Source: Xenorhabdus lircayensis
Lineage (GTDB): Bacteria > Pseudomonadota > Gammaproteobacteria > Enterobacterales > Enterobacteriaceae
Length of the DNA: 64,000 bases
Reading direction: 5' to 3'
NCBI RefSeq assembly: GCF_016306625.1
Contig: NZ_JACOII010000033.1
Coordinates: forward strand, 1-64,000
Positions within the stretch are counted from its first letter, which is position 1; each line of letters opens with the position of its first letter. Below, in pieces: positions 18,079 through 27,958 of this stretch. The position numbers and the translations under genes are program-made. The notes below the pieces were generated by a model. That model was not told where the DNA came from, searched no databases, and saw only the letters and a list, made by a program, of their open reading frames with translations.

Positions 18079-19356
18079 ATGTCCATTCAACACGACAAAT
18101 TCGGGCGTACTTATCAGTGGCTTTTACTGATACTTTTAGGCATGGTTTATTTTTTATCCACAGCAACAACCTTTACGTCATTGGGTGTTGTCCTACCCAG
18201 TATGATTAATGAACTGGGCTGGAGCTGGACTAATGCCGGTTTAGGGTTCACGCTGCTTGGCCTGACTTGCGGGCTATCCAGTTTTCTGCCAACCGTGTTC
18301 ATTCGCAAGGTTGGCGTTCGCTTCACTCTGTTCATTGGCCTGCTGATTTTTCTGGCCGGTTTCTACAATCTTTATCACACGCACGCTATTTCATCTTATT
18401 TTATTGGTACGGCTTTAATTGGCGTCGGTTTTACCTTTTTGGCGACAGTTCCGGGCACTTATGTGATTTCACGCTTATATGAAAAACAGTCCCTTGCTTT
18501 TGGCTTCTATTTCACGATCGGTGGACTAGGAGGCGTAATTGGCCCTTGGATCTATTTTCTGGCCACCCGTGTTTGGGGAACATGGCGGATGCACTGGATG
18601 ATTTCCGCCATTGTGCTCACCATTTTCGTTATCCTGACGATTATTACCCTTCAAGAAGGAAAGCGGGAAATTGCCCATGCCAAAGCGGTGAACCAACAAC
18701 ATAACAACCAAGATACATCCAGCATTTATCGCACCAAGCAGCGCTGGACTGCACATCAAGCACTGCGTACATGGCAATTCTATGTGATTGCAGCCACTTA
18801 CACCGCGTTTTTATGGTGTGGTATTACGGTCAATAGCTTTGCCGTTGCCCATATTATCGAAAATGGTTTCAGCGAAACCATCGCCGCAGGGTTACTGAGC
18901 ACGATGGCCTTCATCAATGCGTTTTCCAGATTGGCCGGAGGCGCAGTCGGGGAATGGGTGGATCCGAAAAAATTACTGATTGGCAGCCTGACTATTATCA
19001 TTATTGGCTTAATTGCGCTGAGTATCGCTTCCTCATGGCCGTTCTTGATTGCGTTCACGCTGTTTGTCGGCATGGGTTACGGAATGACTTTCCTCGCTTC
19101 CAGTGTGTTGCTGGCTAACTATTTTGGCCGCAAACCTTATCTGGAACTGTTTTCGATCATGAACTTGATCTCCACGCTGGCCTGTTTGGCTCCCTTTTTT
19201 ACTGGTGCCATTAAAGATTATTCAGGCAGCTTTACTTCAGCATTCATGATTATTGCTATCCCCGTATTTGTTGTGCTTGTCGTGACATTAATGATGAAAC
19301 CGCCTACTCAGAAAATGAGAAAGCATTCGGCCGAAAACACTCAATTTACTGAATAG
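18079..19356 (+). CDS. MFS transporter, 12 transmembrane segments
   Basis: The start is placed at ATG 18079 (MSIQHDKFGR), preceded by GGGG; a GTG 13 codons upstream (18040) is possible. The 425-residue protein has about 12 hydrophobic helices with the MFS loop motif FIRKVGVRFT between helices 2 and 3 and a long basic central loop (LQEGKREIAHAKAVNQQ, about residue 200). It resembles OFA/NNP-type or monocarboxylate-like porters, but the substrate cannot be told from sequence. It lies 54 bases after the channel gene and 42 bases before the oxygenase, so it is likely the inner-membrane step of the same pathway. Confidence 0.85.
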   Translation: MSIQHDKFGRTYQWLLLILLGMVYFLSTATTFTSLGVVLPSMINELGWSWTNAGLGFTLLGLTCGLSSFLPTVFIRKVGVRFTLFIGLLIFLAGFYNLYHTHAISSYFIGTALIGVGFTFLATVPGTYVISRLYEKQSLAFGFYFTIGGLGGVIGPWIYFLATRVWGTWRMHWMISAIVLTIFVILTIITLQEGKREIAHAKAVNQQHNNQDTSSIYRTKQRWTAHQALRTWQFYVIAATYTAFLWCGITVNSFAVAHIIENGFSETIAAGLLSTMAFINAFSRLAGGAVGEWVDPKKLLIGSLTIIIIGLIALSIASSWPFLIAFTLFVGMGYGMTFLASSVLLANYFGRKPYLELFSIMNLISTLACLAPFFTGAIKDYSGSFTSAFMIIAIPVFVVLVVTLMMKPPTQKMRKHSAENTQFTE

Positions 19357-19398
19357 GATAAAAATGAACTAAAACAACGTACAAACAAGGAAATAGTG

Positions 19399-20457
19399 AT
19401 GTCAAAGAAAGAGTTCGGTGTATTTCTACCCATCGCCAAAGGTGGGTGGATCATCTCCAAAAACACGCCACCACTGGATTCATCTTATAAACAAAACCGT
19501 GAGGCTGCCATTCTGGCTGACCAGATTGGCCTTGATTTCATTATGTCTATGGGTAAATGGAGCGGGTTTGGTGGTGAAACAGATCATTGGGGCAGCTCGC
19601 TCGAATCCGTCACGATGATGGCCGGCATTGCTGAAGTCACTCACCACGCAAAACTGATCGCAACTGTTCATGCTGGGTTACACAATCCGGCAGTCACGGC
19701 CAAAATGATCGCTACGCTGGATCATATTAGTCGGGGGCGTGCTGGCCTGAATATTGTTTCCGGTTCATTCCGAGATGAGTTTGAGCAAATGGGTGAATGG
19801 GATGGCAGCCTGGATCATGACCAGCGCTATGCCATGACTGAAGAGTGGACTCAGCTGATCAAACGACTTTGGTGTGAAAAACAAGTTGATCATGAAGGCA
19901 CTTACTTTCATTTAAAACAGTGCGTTTCTGAACCTAAGCCTCTTTCATTTCCTCGACCTTACCTAGTTTGTGCAGGCCAGTCCGATCAAGGGCTGCGTTT
20001 CAGTGTACGCTATACCGATGTTTGTTTTATCAGTGGTAAGGATGAGGCTGAAACCCGCAACATCAGTTTAACCGCCAAACGTATCGCTGCTGAGTACAAT
20101 ACAACAACCAAAACATTCTGCATGTGTACTGTCATTTGCGCTGAAACAGATGCCTATGCTGAAACTCTCGCCCAATTCTACCGTCAAAGTTTGGATGTAG
20201 AAGCCGTCAAAAATATGATGCACAGTTTCGGCGTCGATATGGATGGAAAAAGCAATGCGATGGTTGGGCGCTCCCAAAATGCCTTTATGACCCATACCGC
20301 CATCGGTACGCCAGATACTTGCTACAAACAACTGGCAGATTTAATGCGCACTTGTGAATTGGATGGCGTGATGTTGATCTTCCCCGATTATATAAAGGGA
20401 TTAACGGTTTTTGGTGATCAGATCCTGCCCAAATTAAGAGAAGAATTTGTCGGATAA
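19399..20457 (+). CDS. RutA-like flavin-dependent monooxygenase (luciferase-like family)
   Basis: The start ATG at 19399 follows AAGGA by seven bases. The 352-residue protein is a bacterial-luciferase-fold enzyme. FGVFLPIAKGGWIIS (residues 6-20) corresponds to the RutA start, followed by SMGKWSGFGGETDHWGSSLES, then GRAGLNIVSGSFRDEFEQMG (flavin-binding loop) and CAGQSDQGLRFS. RutA opens the uracil ring using FMNH2 and O2. Other rut genes are absent nearby, so the substrate may be a different heterocycle. It is the last gene of the channel-MFS-oxygenase cluster. Confidence 0.82.
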   Translation: MSKKEFGVFLPIAKGGWIISKNTPPLDSSYKQNREAAILADQIGLDFIMSMGKWSGFGGETDHWGSSLESVTMMAGIAEVTHHAKLIATVHAGLHNPAVTAKMIATLDHISRGRAGLNIVSGSFRDEFEQMGEWDGSLDHDQRYAMTEEWTQLIKRLWCEKQVDHEGTYFHLKQCVSEPKPLSFPRPYLVCAGQSDQGLRFSVRYTDVCFISGKDEAETRNISLTAKRIAAEYNTTTKTFCMCTVICAETDAYAETLAQFYRQSLDVEAVKNMMHSFGVDMDGKSNAMVGRSQNAFMTHTAIGTPDTCYKQLADLMRTCELDGVMLIFPDYIKGLTVFGDQILPKLREEFVG

Positions 20458-20462
20458 AATCA

Positions 20463-20517
20463 AGCCGTCACCTTAAATAATGGGGAGCACCTTGTGCAAT
20501 GCCTCCCCATTTCGGCT
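20463..20517. terminator. Hairpin between convergent oxygenase and ybbP genes
   Basis: An inner stem AATGGGGAG / CTCCCCATT (20479-20487 and 20503-20511) is enclosed by AGCCG / CGGCT (20463-20467 and 20513-20517). On the plus strand it is followed by AGGTTTTATTTTA. It is likely a terminator for one or both convergent units. Confidence 0.65.
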
Positions 20518-20527
20518 AGGTTTTATT

Positions 20528-22960
20528 TTACTCTGGCAAACGTCGGTACTGCCCTTTGCCACGCAATAACCGAATTCCCAACCAACCACCACATAATGAA
20601 AGCAGTAAGCTACTGATGATGGGAAGCAGAAGCCACATCTGCCATTGTGGTTGCCACGGAAAATCAAAGACCTGAGTCTGCAACAACCAAAGTGCGATTT
20701 CTGCACCAAATGCCGCCGCCAAACCCGCCATAAAACCAAGCAACGCAAATTCACTCCACAATGTGCGACGCAGTAGTTTTTTGCTCGCGCCCAATATGCG
20801 GTATACCACCAATTCAAGCTGACGCTGGCTCATACCGACCTGAATTTGTGCCAATAACAGCAATCCACCACAAATCATCACCAAAACAACCATGATTTCC
20901 AACGCTTTGCTGACTTGCTGCAAAATACCTTGTACCTGCTTAATTATCGAACCAATATCCAACATGCTGATGGTCGGGAAATGGCGATTAATTTCCGTCA
21001 GCAGCCGCCCATCGCCTTCATAATGAAAGCTGGTCAGCCACATTCCAGGCTGATTTTCCAACGTCTCTTTAGCAAAGATAAAAATGAAGTTCGGGTTCAC
21101 ACTCTCCCAATCCACTTTACGAATACTGCTTACCGTGGCATGGAACGTTCGAGTATTACCCGTAAATGTCAGTTGATCACCCACGTTAATTTGCAATCGT
21201 TCCGCCACTCCCTGTTCCATGGAAACTTCATTCGGCTTCGGCGGCCATGTTCCCTCAATGAGGGTATTAAAAGGTGGCAGGTCTGTTTTCCATGTTAAGT
21301 TCAGTTCACGACGCACCGTCGTACTATTGGGGTGTCTTTCATCAGCCCATACAATCGCCGATTGTCCATTCACTTCCGTCAAGCGCGCCAGCACAATTGG
21401 ATAAAATTCGGTGGGTTTCACCTGATATTTAGCCAGCAAGTCATTAACTTGAGCAGTTTGCGGTTGAGTGATGTTTATCAGGAAATAATTCGGGCTATCG
21501 GGCGGCAATTGCTGCTGCCATCGACTCAATAAATCGCCCCTTACCATAACAAGCAAGGCCAATAGCATGAATGACAGAGAAAATGCCGCCAATTGTGTCA
21601 TGGTTTGAAATGGACGACATAGCAAGCGATTAACTGCCAAACGCAAACTTAACTGACGAAATGTCACGCGGCGCAGCAACCATAAACCGCCCCATCCCAA
21701 TAGTGCCAACAACAGAGCGACAATCGGCACTCCCGCCAGCAATGACCATAACAGCGGTTTCGTGCCTGCCAGTAATACCAATCCCCCTGTCACAATCAAT
21801 GCCACCGCAGGCAGGTAGTAACGCAATGGCCAAATAGCCGCAGTTACGTCACTTCTCAATACCCGTGAAGGCTGAGTAGCCATTAATTGACGATAGGGAC
21901 GAATTCCCACCAGCAAAGCAATACCGAAGAGGGAACCCATCGCCCATACCCACGGCCACATACCCGCTGTCGGTAACATTTTAGGCAACATCCCGGCTAA
22001 AATCCGAATCAATGCAGATTCAAAAACCAAGCCTAAAATAGAACCTACTACAATGGCGGCAAACAATATCACCAACCATTGTCCAATAATCCACTGACGC
22101 AAAGCCCAGCGCCCTGCTCCCAACGTTTTCAGGATAGCAATCAGATTGTGTCGGCTGCGGCAATAGTGCGCCATGGAAACGGCCATCGCAGCCACAGCAA
22201 GCAACAGTGTCAGCAAAGCCGACAACAGTAAAAATTGCTGGGCACGCTCAATAGATTGCGCCAGTACGCTATTATCCTGTTTCAGTGTCAGCCAACGTTG
22301 ATCAACTTTTAATTGTGGATCAATGAATTGCTGGAATGATTGGATCGCTGTTGGAGAACCCGCGAACATATAGCGATAAGTCAAACGGCTGCCCGGTTGG
22401 ATCGCCCCCGTTGCCTTAGCATCATCAATGTTGATTAAAATTCGGGGAGAAATCTGGAATGGATTGAAACCGCTATCAGGTTCTTGCAGCAATTCACCAC
22501 TAATCTTTAACGTGGTATCTCCCACGTCAAGACTATCCCCAACCTTGACTCCCAATAAAGTCAGCAACCGCGGAGCCACCAGCACAGAACCTTTTTCCGG
22601 TTTTAATCCTCGTGGGTTGGTTTCCAGTTCTCCATACAACGGATAACGATCATCTACCGCTTTCACTTGAGCTAATTGAGGAATATCTCCCGCATAAGTC
22701 ATGGTCGAAAATGAGATCTGGCGACTCAATGCCAACCCGTGTTCCTGTGAACTTTTCAACCAATTTTCATCAACGGGGTATGACGCCCTTAAGACGAGAT
22801 CACCCGCCAGAAAGTCACGGCTTTGGTAATGCACACTCTGATCAATACGATCACTGATACGCCCTAATGCCAGCACACAAGCCACTGCCAATGTCAGAGA
22901 TAACCAGACAATTAAGAGAGACGGTGTACGCCACTCACGCCAAAACCAGCGCCAAATCAT
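20528..22960 (-). CDS. ybbP: ABC transporter permease YbbP (FtsX/MacB-like)
   Basis: This 810-residue inner-membrane permease has two FtsX-type units. One membrane helix is near the N-terminus (LLIVWLSLTLAVACVLALG), followed by a large periplasmic domain. Three or more helices come at about 245-370, a second set at about 390-490, another periplasmic domain, and three terminal helices (about 690-800). It partners YbbA. The physiological substrate is unknown; the tesA-ybbA-ybbP arrangement suggests a link to lipid or lipoprotein handling in the envelope. Its start overlaps the ybbA stop by four bases. Confidence 0.93.
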   Translation of the reverse strand: MIWRWFWREWRTPSLLIVWLSLTLAVACVLALGRISDRIDQSVHYQSRDFLAGDLVLRASYPVDENWLKSSQEHGLALSRQISFSTMTYAGDIPQLAQVKAVDDRYPLYGELETNPRGLKPEKGSVLVAPRLLTLLGVKVGDSLDVGDTTLKISGELLQEPDSGFNPFQISPRILINIDDAKATGAIQPGSRLTYRYMFAGSPTAIQSFQQFIDPQLKVDQRWLTLKQDNSVLAQSIERAQQFLLLSALLTLLLAVAAMAVSMAHYCRSRHNLIAILKTLGAGRWALRQWIIGQWLVILFAAIVVGSILGLVFESALIRILAGMLPKMLPTAGMWPWVWAMGSLFGIALLVGIRPYRQLMATQPSRVLRSDVTAAIWPLRYYLPAVALIVTGGLVLLAGTKPLLWSLLAGVPIVALLLALLGWGGLWLLRRVTFRQLSLRLAVNRLLCRPFQTMTQLAAFSLSFMLLALLVMVRGDLLSRWQQQLPPDSPNYFLINITQPQTAQVNDLLAKYQVKPTEFYPIVLARLTEVNGQSAIVWADERHPNSTTVRRELNLTWKTDLPPFNTLIEGTWPPKPNEVSMEQGVAERLQINVGDQLTFTGNTRTFHATVSSIRKVDWESVNPNFIFIFAKETLENQPGMWLTSFHYEGDGRLLTEINRHFPTISMLDIGSIIKQVQGILQQVSKALEIMVVLVMICGGLLLLAQIQVGMSQRQLELVVYRILGASKKLLRRTLWSEFALLGFMAGLAAAFGAEIALWLLQTQVFDFPWQPQWQMWLLLPIISSLLLSLCGGWLGIRLLRGKGQYRRLPE

Positions 22961-23643
22961 GCTTCCTCCCGCAATTGTCCATCCACCAGACGTAAACGGC
23001 GCTGGCAGCGGGCAGCCAGTTGGCTGTCATGAGTTACCAAAATCAAGGTAGTGGCGTAATCATAATTGAGGGAAAATAGTAAATCAGCGATGCGATCACC
23101 CGTCTGGCGATCAAGATTGCCCGTTGGTTCATCAGCAAACAGGATTTTTGGACGGGTGCAAAATGCCCGGGCCAACGCCACCCGCTGCTGTTCTCCGCCC
23201 GAAAGTTGGGCTGGCATATGTTTCAGGCGTTTTCCCAATCCCAATTGTTCGAGTAATTCAATGGCCTGCTGACGGCTTTGATTTTCCGATTCGCCACGTA
23301 ACAGTGCCGGAAGCTGGACATTCTCCAATGCATTCAAGGTGGGGATCAACATAAAGGATTGGAAAACAAAACCCACATTTTCTGCTCGCAACTGCGCCCG
23401 CTGCTCTTCATTCATGCGACTGATATTCTGCCCCAACAAATGGACGTCCCCCCCGCTGCCATCGTCCAATCCCGCAATAATTCCCAAAAGCGTTGACTTT
23501 CCTGATCCTGACTCACCAATCAAAGCAATTGTCTGCGCTGGCTCGACAACCAACTCAACACCTTGCAATATATTAATTACCTGTTCCCCTTGACCGACAT
23601 GTTTAATGAGATGATGAACTTCAAGAATACTTTCTACAGCCAT
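22957..23643 (-). CDS. ybbA: ABC transporter ATP-binding protein YbbA
   Basis: The 228-residue nucleotide-binding subunit has the full set of motifs: Walker [10 protein letters not shown] (about residue 43), Q-loop FVFQSFML, signature LSGGEQQR (about 146), Walker [10 protein letters not shown] and switch His in ILVTHD. It belongs to the LolD/MacB-like group and energises YbbP. Its 5' end overlaps the first 33 bases of tesA on the opposite strand, so the two divergent genes share overlapping transcripts. Confidence 0.95.
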   Translation of the reverse strand: MAVESILEVHHLIKHVGQGEQVINILQGVELVVEPAQTIALIGESGSGKSTLLGIIAGLDDGSGGDVHLLGQNISRMNEEQRAQLRAENVGFVFQSFMLIPTLNALENVQLPALLRGESENQSRQQAIELLEQLGLGKRLKHMPAQLSGGEQQRVALARAFCTRPKILFADEPTGNLDRQTGDRIADLLFSLNYDYATTLILVTHDSQLAARCQRRLRLVDGQLREEA

Positions 23644-24246
23644 GTATTTTTCCTTTTATTGTTGGTGCTATGCAGCGCCAGAGCGGCTGCGGCTGATACC
23701 CTGCTTATATTGGGTGATAGCCTCAGTGCCGGATACCGCCTGCCCGTTGAGCAGTCATGGCCTGCGCTGGTAGCGAAACAATGGCAACAAGCCGGCAAAA
23801 AAACAGCCGTCGTTAACGGCAGTATCAGCGGCAATACCGCAGCACAGGCTCTTGAACGTCTGCCTGAGTTGTTGAAACAGCACAATCCAAAGTGGGTTCT
23901 GATAGAGCTTGGCGCGAATGATGGACTGCGTGGTTTTCCTATTCAAAACATAGAACAAGATTTGCAACAGAGCATTACCTTGGTCAAACAAGCCGGTGCA
24001 CAACCTTTGTTAATGCAAATCCGTATTTCACCCAATTATGGAAAACGCTATACCGAATCCTTTGCGAAAATTTATCCTGCGCTGTCTGAACGCAACCAAA
24101 TTCCTCTGCTGCCATTTTTCATGGAGCACATTGCTATCAAGCCAGAATGGATGCAAGATGATGGGTTGCATCCCAATCAAGCCGCGCAGCCCTTTATTGC
24201 TGATTGGATGTCCAATAAACTGTCGGTATACATCAACCACTCTTAA
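23611..24246 (+). CDS. tesA: Acyl-CoA thioesterase I / lysophospholipase L1
   Basis: The start is placed at MMNFKNTF (23611), matching the E. coli beginning; earlier in-frame starts are unlikely. The 211-residue protein has a signal peptide (VFFLLLLVLCSARAAAA) and acts in the periplasm. SGNH-hydrolase blocks are present: GDSLSAGYRL with the catalytic Ser, SISGNTAAQAL, LGANDGLRG and DGLHPNQAAQP with the catalytic Asp-His pair. It hydrolyses long-chain acyl-CoAs, lysophospholipids and some protease substrates. It is divergent from ybbAP. Confidence 0.95.
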   Translation: MMNFKNTFYSHVFFLLLLVLCSARAAAADTLLILGDSLSAGYRLPVEQSWPALVAKQWQQAGKKTAVVNGSISGNTAAQALERLPELLKQHNPKWVLIELGANDGLRGFPIQNIEQDLQQSITLVKQAGAQPLLMQIRISPNYGKRYTESFAKIYPALSERNQIPLLPFFMEHIAIKPEWMQDDGLHPNQAAQPFIADWMSNKLSVYINHS

Positions 24247-24312
24247 GTAAAAATATTCATTCATAGTAAATCATTTATTTCCATGAATTGATGCAAATAA
24301 ACAGGTAAATTT

Positions 24313-25089
24313 ATGCAAAAAGCGATTCTTATTACTGGGTGTTCTAGCGGGATAGGATTAGTCGCAGCCAAAACACTCCATCAACGTGGTTACCGCGTAC
24401 TCGCAGCTTGCCGTAAACCTGCCGATTTGGTGCATATGCGAGAGCTGGGATTTGAGCCCATTGGATTGGATTTAGATGATAAAGAAAGTGTTGAGCACGC
24501 AGCTAAGACTGTGATTGAATTAACCGATGGTCGTTTGTTCGGGCTGTTCAATAATGCCGGATTTGGTGTTTATGGCCCATTGGACAGTATTTCCCGCGAA
24601 CAGATGGAAAAACAGTTTTCCACCAATTTCTTTGGTACTCATCAACTAACCTGTCTGCTACTGCCAGCCATACGCGCTTATGGCGAAGGGCGGATTGTCC
24701 AAACCAGTTCTGTTATGGGATTACTCTCTACACCAGGCCGTGGAGCATACGCAGCCAGTAAATATGCCCTCGAAGCATGGTCAGATACCTTGCGGGGGGA
24801 GCTTGCCAAAACAGGTATTAAAGTCAGTCTGATAGAACCTGGCCCAATCAATACACGTTTTACAGAAAATGTGAATCAAACACAGCGGGATCATCCTGTC
24901 GAGAACTCAAGCCTTACTCGTCGTTTCACACTTATGCCTGAAGATGTCGTTGCTAAACTGGTTCATGCGCTGGAAAGCCCCAATCCTAAATTACGTTATT
25001 CTGTTACATTATTGACTTATGCAGTAAAAGTGATGCGCCGTATACTCCCCGAAAAATGGTTCGATAAAATCGTGCGCTGGCAACACTAA
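24313..25089 (+). CDS. ybbO: Short-chain dehydrogenase YbbO (NADP-dependent aldehyde reductase)
   Basis: The 258-residue enzyme is a classical SDR. It has the cofactor loop TGCSSGIG (residues 8-15) with an Arg after the second strand suggesting NADP, NNAGFGVYG (about 79), the catalytic Ser in QTSSVMG and YAASKYALEAW with the Tyr/Lys pair (about 145). E. coli YbbO reduces long-chain aldehydes. It lies between tesA and cnoX as in E. coli. Confidence 0.93.
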   Translation: MQKAILITGCSSGIGLVAAKTLHQRGYRVLAACRKPADLVHMRELGFEPIGLDLDDKESVEHAAKTVIELTDGRLFGLFNNAGFGVYGPLDSISREQMEKQFSTNFFGTHQLTCLLLPAIRAYGEGRIVQTSSVMGLLSTPGRGAYAASKYALEAWSDTLRGELAKTGIKVSLIEPGPINTRFTENVNQTQRDHPVENSSLTRRFTLMPEDVVAKLVHALESPNPKLRYSVTLLTYAVKVMRRILPEKWFDKIVRWQH

Positions 25090-25164
25090 TGAACATTGAA
25101 AAACGTACAGACGAGTCTTATTTATTCATGTAATCGCCTTACAAAGAACAAGAGAGGAACGCCC

Positions 25165-26043
25165 ATGGAATCCACAGTGAATGCAAACAGTAATACCGCT
25201 CATATCATTAATATTGATGAATCGAATATTGCTCAAGTCGTTCAGTACTCACTCACTCAGCTCGTCGTATTCTACTTCTGGTCTTCACAGAATTTACATT
25301 GCCATGAATTGGAAGCAACTCTTGATAAAATAGCACATGAATATGCAGGACAATTTGCTCTGGCTAAAGTCAATTGTGACCAATTCTCTCATCTTGCTGC
25401 ACAGTTTGGCGTACGTGGCTTGCCTACCGTACTGTTTGTGAAAGAGGCTCGTCCCGTCCAGGGTTTTGAAGGCATCCAAACAGATGAAACCATCAGACAG
25501 ATTTTTTCCCAACTCCTCACTCAAGAGGAAAAATCACCATTAGAGCAAGTGAATGATCTGCTTGCAGAAGGCAATAATCAGGATGCGTTGCCTTTACTGA
25601 AAGAAATTCATCAGGAAAATCCTCAAGAAACGGATATTGCCTTATTGTTGGCCCAAGTTAATCTTTCGCTCAATCACCTTGAAGACGCTCAAAAAATATT
25701 GGATACCATTCCATCGGAAGAGCAAGACGAACTCTATAATGAGTTACTTGAACACATTAACTCCCAGAAAGAAGCGGCTGATTCACCTGAGATTCGACAA
25801 CTTCAGCAAGAGCTGGCAACTCAACCAGAAAATGCAGAACTGGCTATTCAACTTGCCTCAAAATTACACGAAGTTGGTCGTAATGAAGAAGCTCTCGAAT
25901 TGCTGTTCGGTTTTCTGAAAAAAGATCTCGCCGCGGCCGATGGCGCAGTGAAAAAAACGATGATGGATATTATCTTCACACTGGGAACCGGAGATGGGCT
26001 AGCATCTAAATACCGTCGTCATGTATACTCTTTACTCTATTAA
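25165..26043 (+). CDS. cnoX: Chaperedoxin CnoX (thioredoxin-TPR protein YbbN)
   Basis: The start is set at MESTVNAN (25165), preceded by GAGAGGAA. The 292-residue protein has an N-terminal thioredoxin fold in which the usual CxxC is degenerate (SQNLHC, a single Cys as in E. coli SQHC). [11 protein letters not shown] carries the cis-Pro loop. Tetratricopeptide helices follow from about residue 130, and the C-terminal [11 protein letters not shown] is conserved. CnoX protects proteins from over-oxidation and passes them to GroEL and DnaK. An upstream in-frame ATG at 25096 lacks a good ribosome site. Confidence 0.94.
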   Translation: MESTVNANSNTAHIINIDESNIAQVVQYSLTQLVVFYFWSSQNLHCHELEATLDKIAHEYAGQFALAKVNCDQFSHLAAQFGVRGLPTVLFVKEARPVQGFEGIQTDETIRQIFSQLLTQEEKSPLEQVNDLLAEGNNQDALPLLKEIHQENPQETDIALLLAQVNLSLNHLEDAQKILDTIPSEEQDELYNELLEHINSQKEAADSPEIRQLQQELATQPENAELAIQLASKLHEVGRNEEALELLFGFLKKDLAAADGAVKKTMMDIIFTLGTGDGLASKYRRHVYSLLY

Positions 26044-26090
26044 GTAAAAAACATTTATGTATTTTATAATTGGATAATAAGGGAATTGTT

Positions 26091-27020
26091 ATGGATTTAC
26101 TCTCTTTTGGTGCTGTACCGATCCTAATCATTATTGCTGTCGTTATCGTCTTTACCTGTGTGAAGACCATTCCGCAAGGCTATCAATCGACCGTTGAACG
26201 TTTTGGGCGCTATACCCGCACTTTGACTCCAGGCCTACATATCATCATGCCATTTGTTGATAAGATTGGACGTAGAATCAACATGATGGAGCAGGTACTG
26301 GATATCCCATCGCAAGAAGTCATTTCCCGCGATAACGCCAATGTGACCATTGATGCCGTCTGTTTTATTCAGGTTGTCGATCCAGTACGTGCTGCCTATG
26401 AAGTCAGTAATCTGGAATTGTCCATCATTAACCTGACCATGACTAACTTCCGTACCGTACTGGGTTCAATGGAACTGGACGAAATGTTGTCTCAGCGTGA
26501 TTCCATCAACAGCCGCCTGCTGACAATTGTCGATGAAGCCACCAACCCTTGGGGAGTCAAAATCACTCGTATTGAGATCCGCGATGTGCGTCCACCTAAG
26601 GAGTTGATCTCTGCGATGAACGCTCAGATGAAGGCGGAACGTACCAAGCGTGCAGATATTCTTGAAGCGGAAGGTATTCGTCAGGCTGCCATTCTGAAAG
26701 CAGAAGGGGAAAAACAGTCACAGATCCTGAAAGCAGAAGGTGAACGTCAGTCAGCCTTTCTTCAAGCAGAAGCCCGTGAACGTGCCGCAGAAGCAGAAGC
26801 ACGTGCAACTAAAATGGTTTCTGATGCCATCGCTGATGGTGATATGCAGGCGATTAACTACTTCATCGCCCAAAGATATACTGATGCCCTCACCAACATT
26901 GGTGCAGCAAATAACAGCAAAGTTATCATGATGCCACTGGAGGCCAGCAATTTAATGGGAGCTATCGGTGGTATTGCTGAATTAATTGGCGAAAGTAAGA
27001 AGAGCAAACAGGATAAATAG
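26091..27020 (+). CDS. qmcA: SPFH/stomatin-family membrane protein QmcA
   Basis: The start is at [12 protein letters not shown] (26091), with GGGA a short distance upstream. The 309-residue protein has one N-terminal membrane helix, then the SPFH domain with [22 protein letters not shown] and [17 protein letters not shown] long coiled coil follows, with three near-repeats of the type [11 protein letters not shown] / [11 protein letters not shown] (about residues 200-230). It probably forms large membrane cages like other stomatins and modulates FtsH-type quality control. It is paired with ybbJ two bases downstream. Confidence 0.95.
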   Translation: MDLLSFGAVPILIIIAVVIVFTCVKTIPQGYQSTVERFGRYTRTLTPGLHIIMPFVDKIGRRINMMEQVLDIPSQEVISRDNANVTIDAVCFIQVVDPVRAAYEVSNLELSIINLTMTNFRTVLGSMELDEMLSQRDSINSRLLTIVDEATNPWGVKITRIEIRDVRPPKELISAMNAQMKAERTKRADILEAEGIRQAAILKAEGEKQSQILKAEGERQSAFLQAEARERAAEAEARATKMVSDAIADGDMQAINYFIAQRYTDALTNIGAANNSKVIMMPLEASNLMGAIGGIAELIGESKKSKQDK

Positions 27021-27022
27021 CC

Positions 27023-27484
27023 ATGATTGAACAGATCGCCACCCAGCCGACTTGGTTCTGGCTCTGTTTTGGTGGCCTGCTTTTGATTGCAGAACTGCTG
27101 GGGACGGGCGGATATCTGTTGTGGACAGGAACAGCAGCCGTTGTTGTTGCCTTGATCACTTGGATTTTCCCTAATATGAGCTGGGAACTGCAAGGCATTC
27201 TGTTTGCTGTTCTGACCTTGGTTTCTGTTATTGCATGGCGTAGTTGGCTACGCCACCGCCCGCGCCAGACTAGTGATAAGATCCTCAATCAGAAAAATCA
27301 CCAGTTGATTGGGCTTCGCACCCGTTTAATTACGGATACCGAAAACGGTTATGGGCGAGTCAAACTGGCTGATGGCAGTTGGCGCGTTCACTGTGACCAC
27401 GAACTTCTTGCCAATGCCGAAGTTGAAGTCATCGCCGTTGACGGCATCACGTTGAAGGTGAAACCCATTCCCCCTCAGTCGTGA
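27023..27484 (+). CDS. ybbJ: NfeD-like membrane protein YbbJ
   Basis: The 153-residue protein has two or three membrane helices ([52 protein letters not shown]) and a C-terminal OB-fold ending [16 protein letters not shown]. NfeD-like proteins work with SPFH partners, here QmcA. Its stop codon region overlaps the convergent cueR by ten bases. Confidence 0.94.
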   Translation: MIEQIATQPTWFWLCFGGLLLIAELLGTGGYLLWTGTAAVVVALITWIFPNMSWELQGILFAVLTLVSVIAWRSWLRHRPRQTSDKILNQKNHQLIGLRTRLITDTENGYGRVKLADGSWRVHCDHELLANAEVEVIAVDGITLKVKPIPPQS

Positions 27485-27879
27485 TGCATATAGCAGCCAG
27501 ATAAGTGCTCAATGATGGGGCAATCTGCCCCATCATCTCCCGGACATACAGCCGACAATGCTAGCAATTTTTCCTTTATCTTTTGCAACTCCACAATCGT
27601 CTTTTCTATTTCTGCCACTTTTTGTAGAGTCGCTGTTTTTACATCTGCGCTGTGACGACTGGGATTGCGAAATAAGCGCAATAACTCGCGACATTCCTCC
27701 AGCGTAAATCCCACTTCTTTCGCCTGACGCAAGAGTATCAGCTCATCAATGTGCTTTTGCTGGTAATAGCGATAGCCATTATCTCCCCGCTCTGGGGCGG
27801 TGATCAGATCTTTTTCTTCATAAAACCGGATCGCCTTGCTCGTTAAACCGGTCTTTTGGGCAATTTCACTAATATTCAT
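27475..27879 (-). CDS. cueR: Copper-responsive MerR-family activator CueR
   Basis: The 134-residue protein has the MerR helix-turn-helix ([21 protein letters not shown]), a dimerisation helix and a C-terminal metal loop [11 protein letters not shown]. This places the two Cu(I)-binding cysteines at the CueR spacing, followed by LSGCYMHHD. It is divergent from copA and binds the copA promoter spacer, distorting it to activate transcription when Cu(I), Ag(I) or Au(I) is bound. Confidence 0.96.
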   Translation of the reverse strand: MNISEIAQKTGLTSKAIRFYEEKDLITAPERGDNGYRYYQQKHIDELILLRQAKEVGFTLEECRELLRLFRNPSRHSADVKTATLQKVAEIEKTIVELQKIKEKLLALSAVCPGDDGADCPIIEHLSGCYMHHD

Positions 27880-27888
27880 AATTTCCCC

Positions 27889-27919
27889 TTGACCTTCCCC
27901 TTGCAGGAAGGTTTAGCCT
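27889..27919 (+). promoter_or_regulatory. CueR-controlled copA promoter with 19-bp spacer
   Basis: TTGACC (-35, 27889-27894) and TAGCCT (-10, 27914-27919) are 19 bases apart, the over-long spacing typical of MerR-type promoters. The spacer contains the CueR dyad TTCCCCTTGCAGGAAGG (27895-27911), nearly the same as the E. coli copA operator. Confidence 0.94.
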
Positions 27920-27958
27920 TAATGATAAGTATATCACTCTGTACCAGGAGATATTGTT

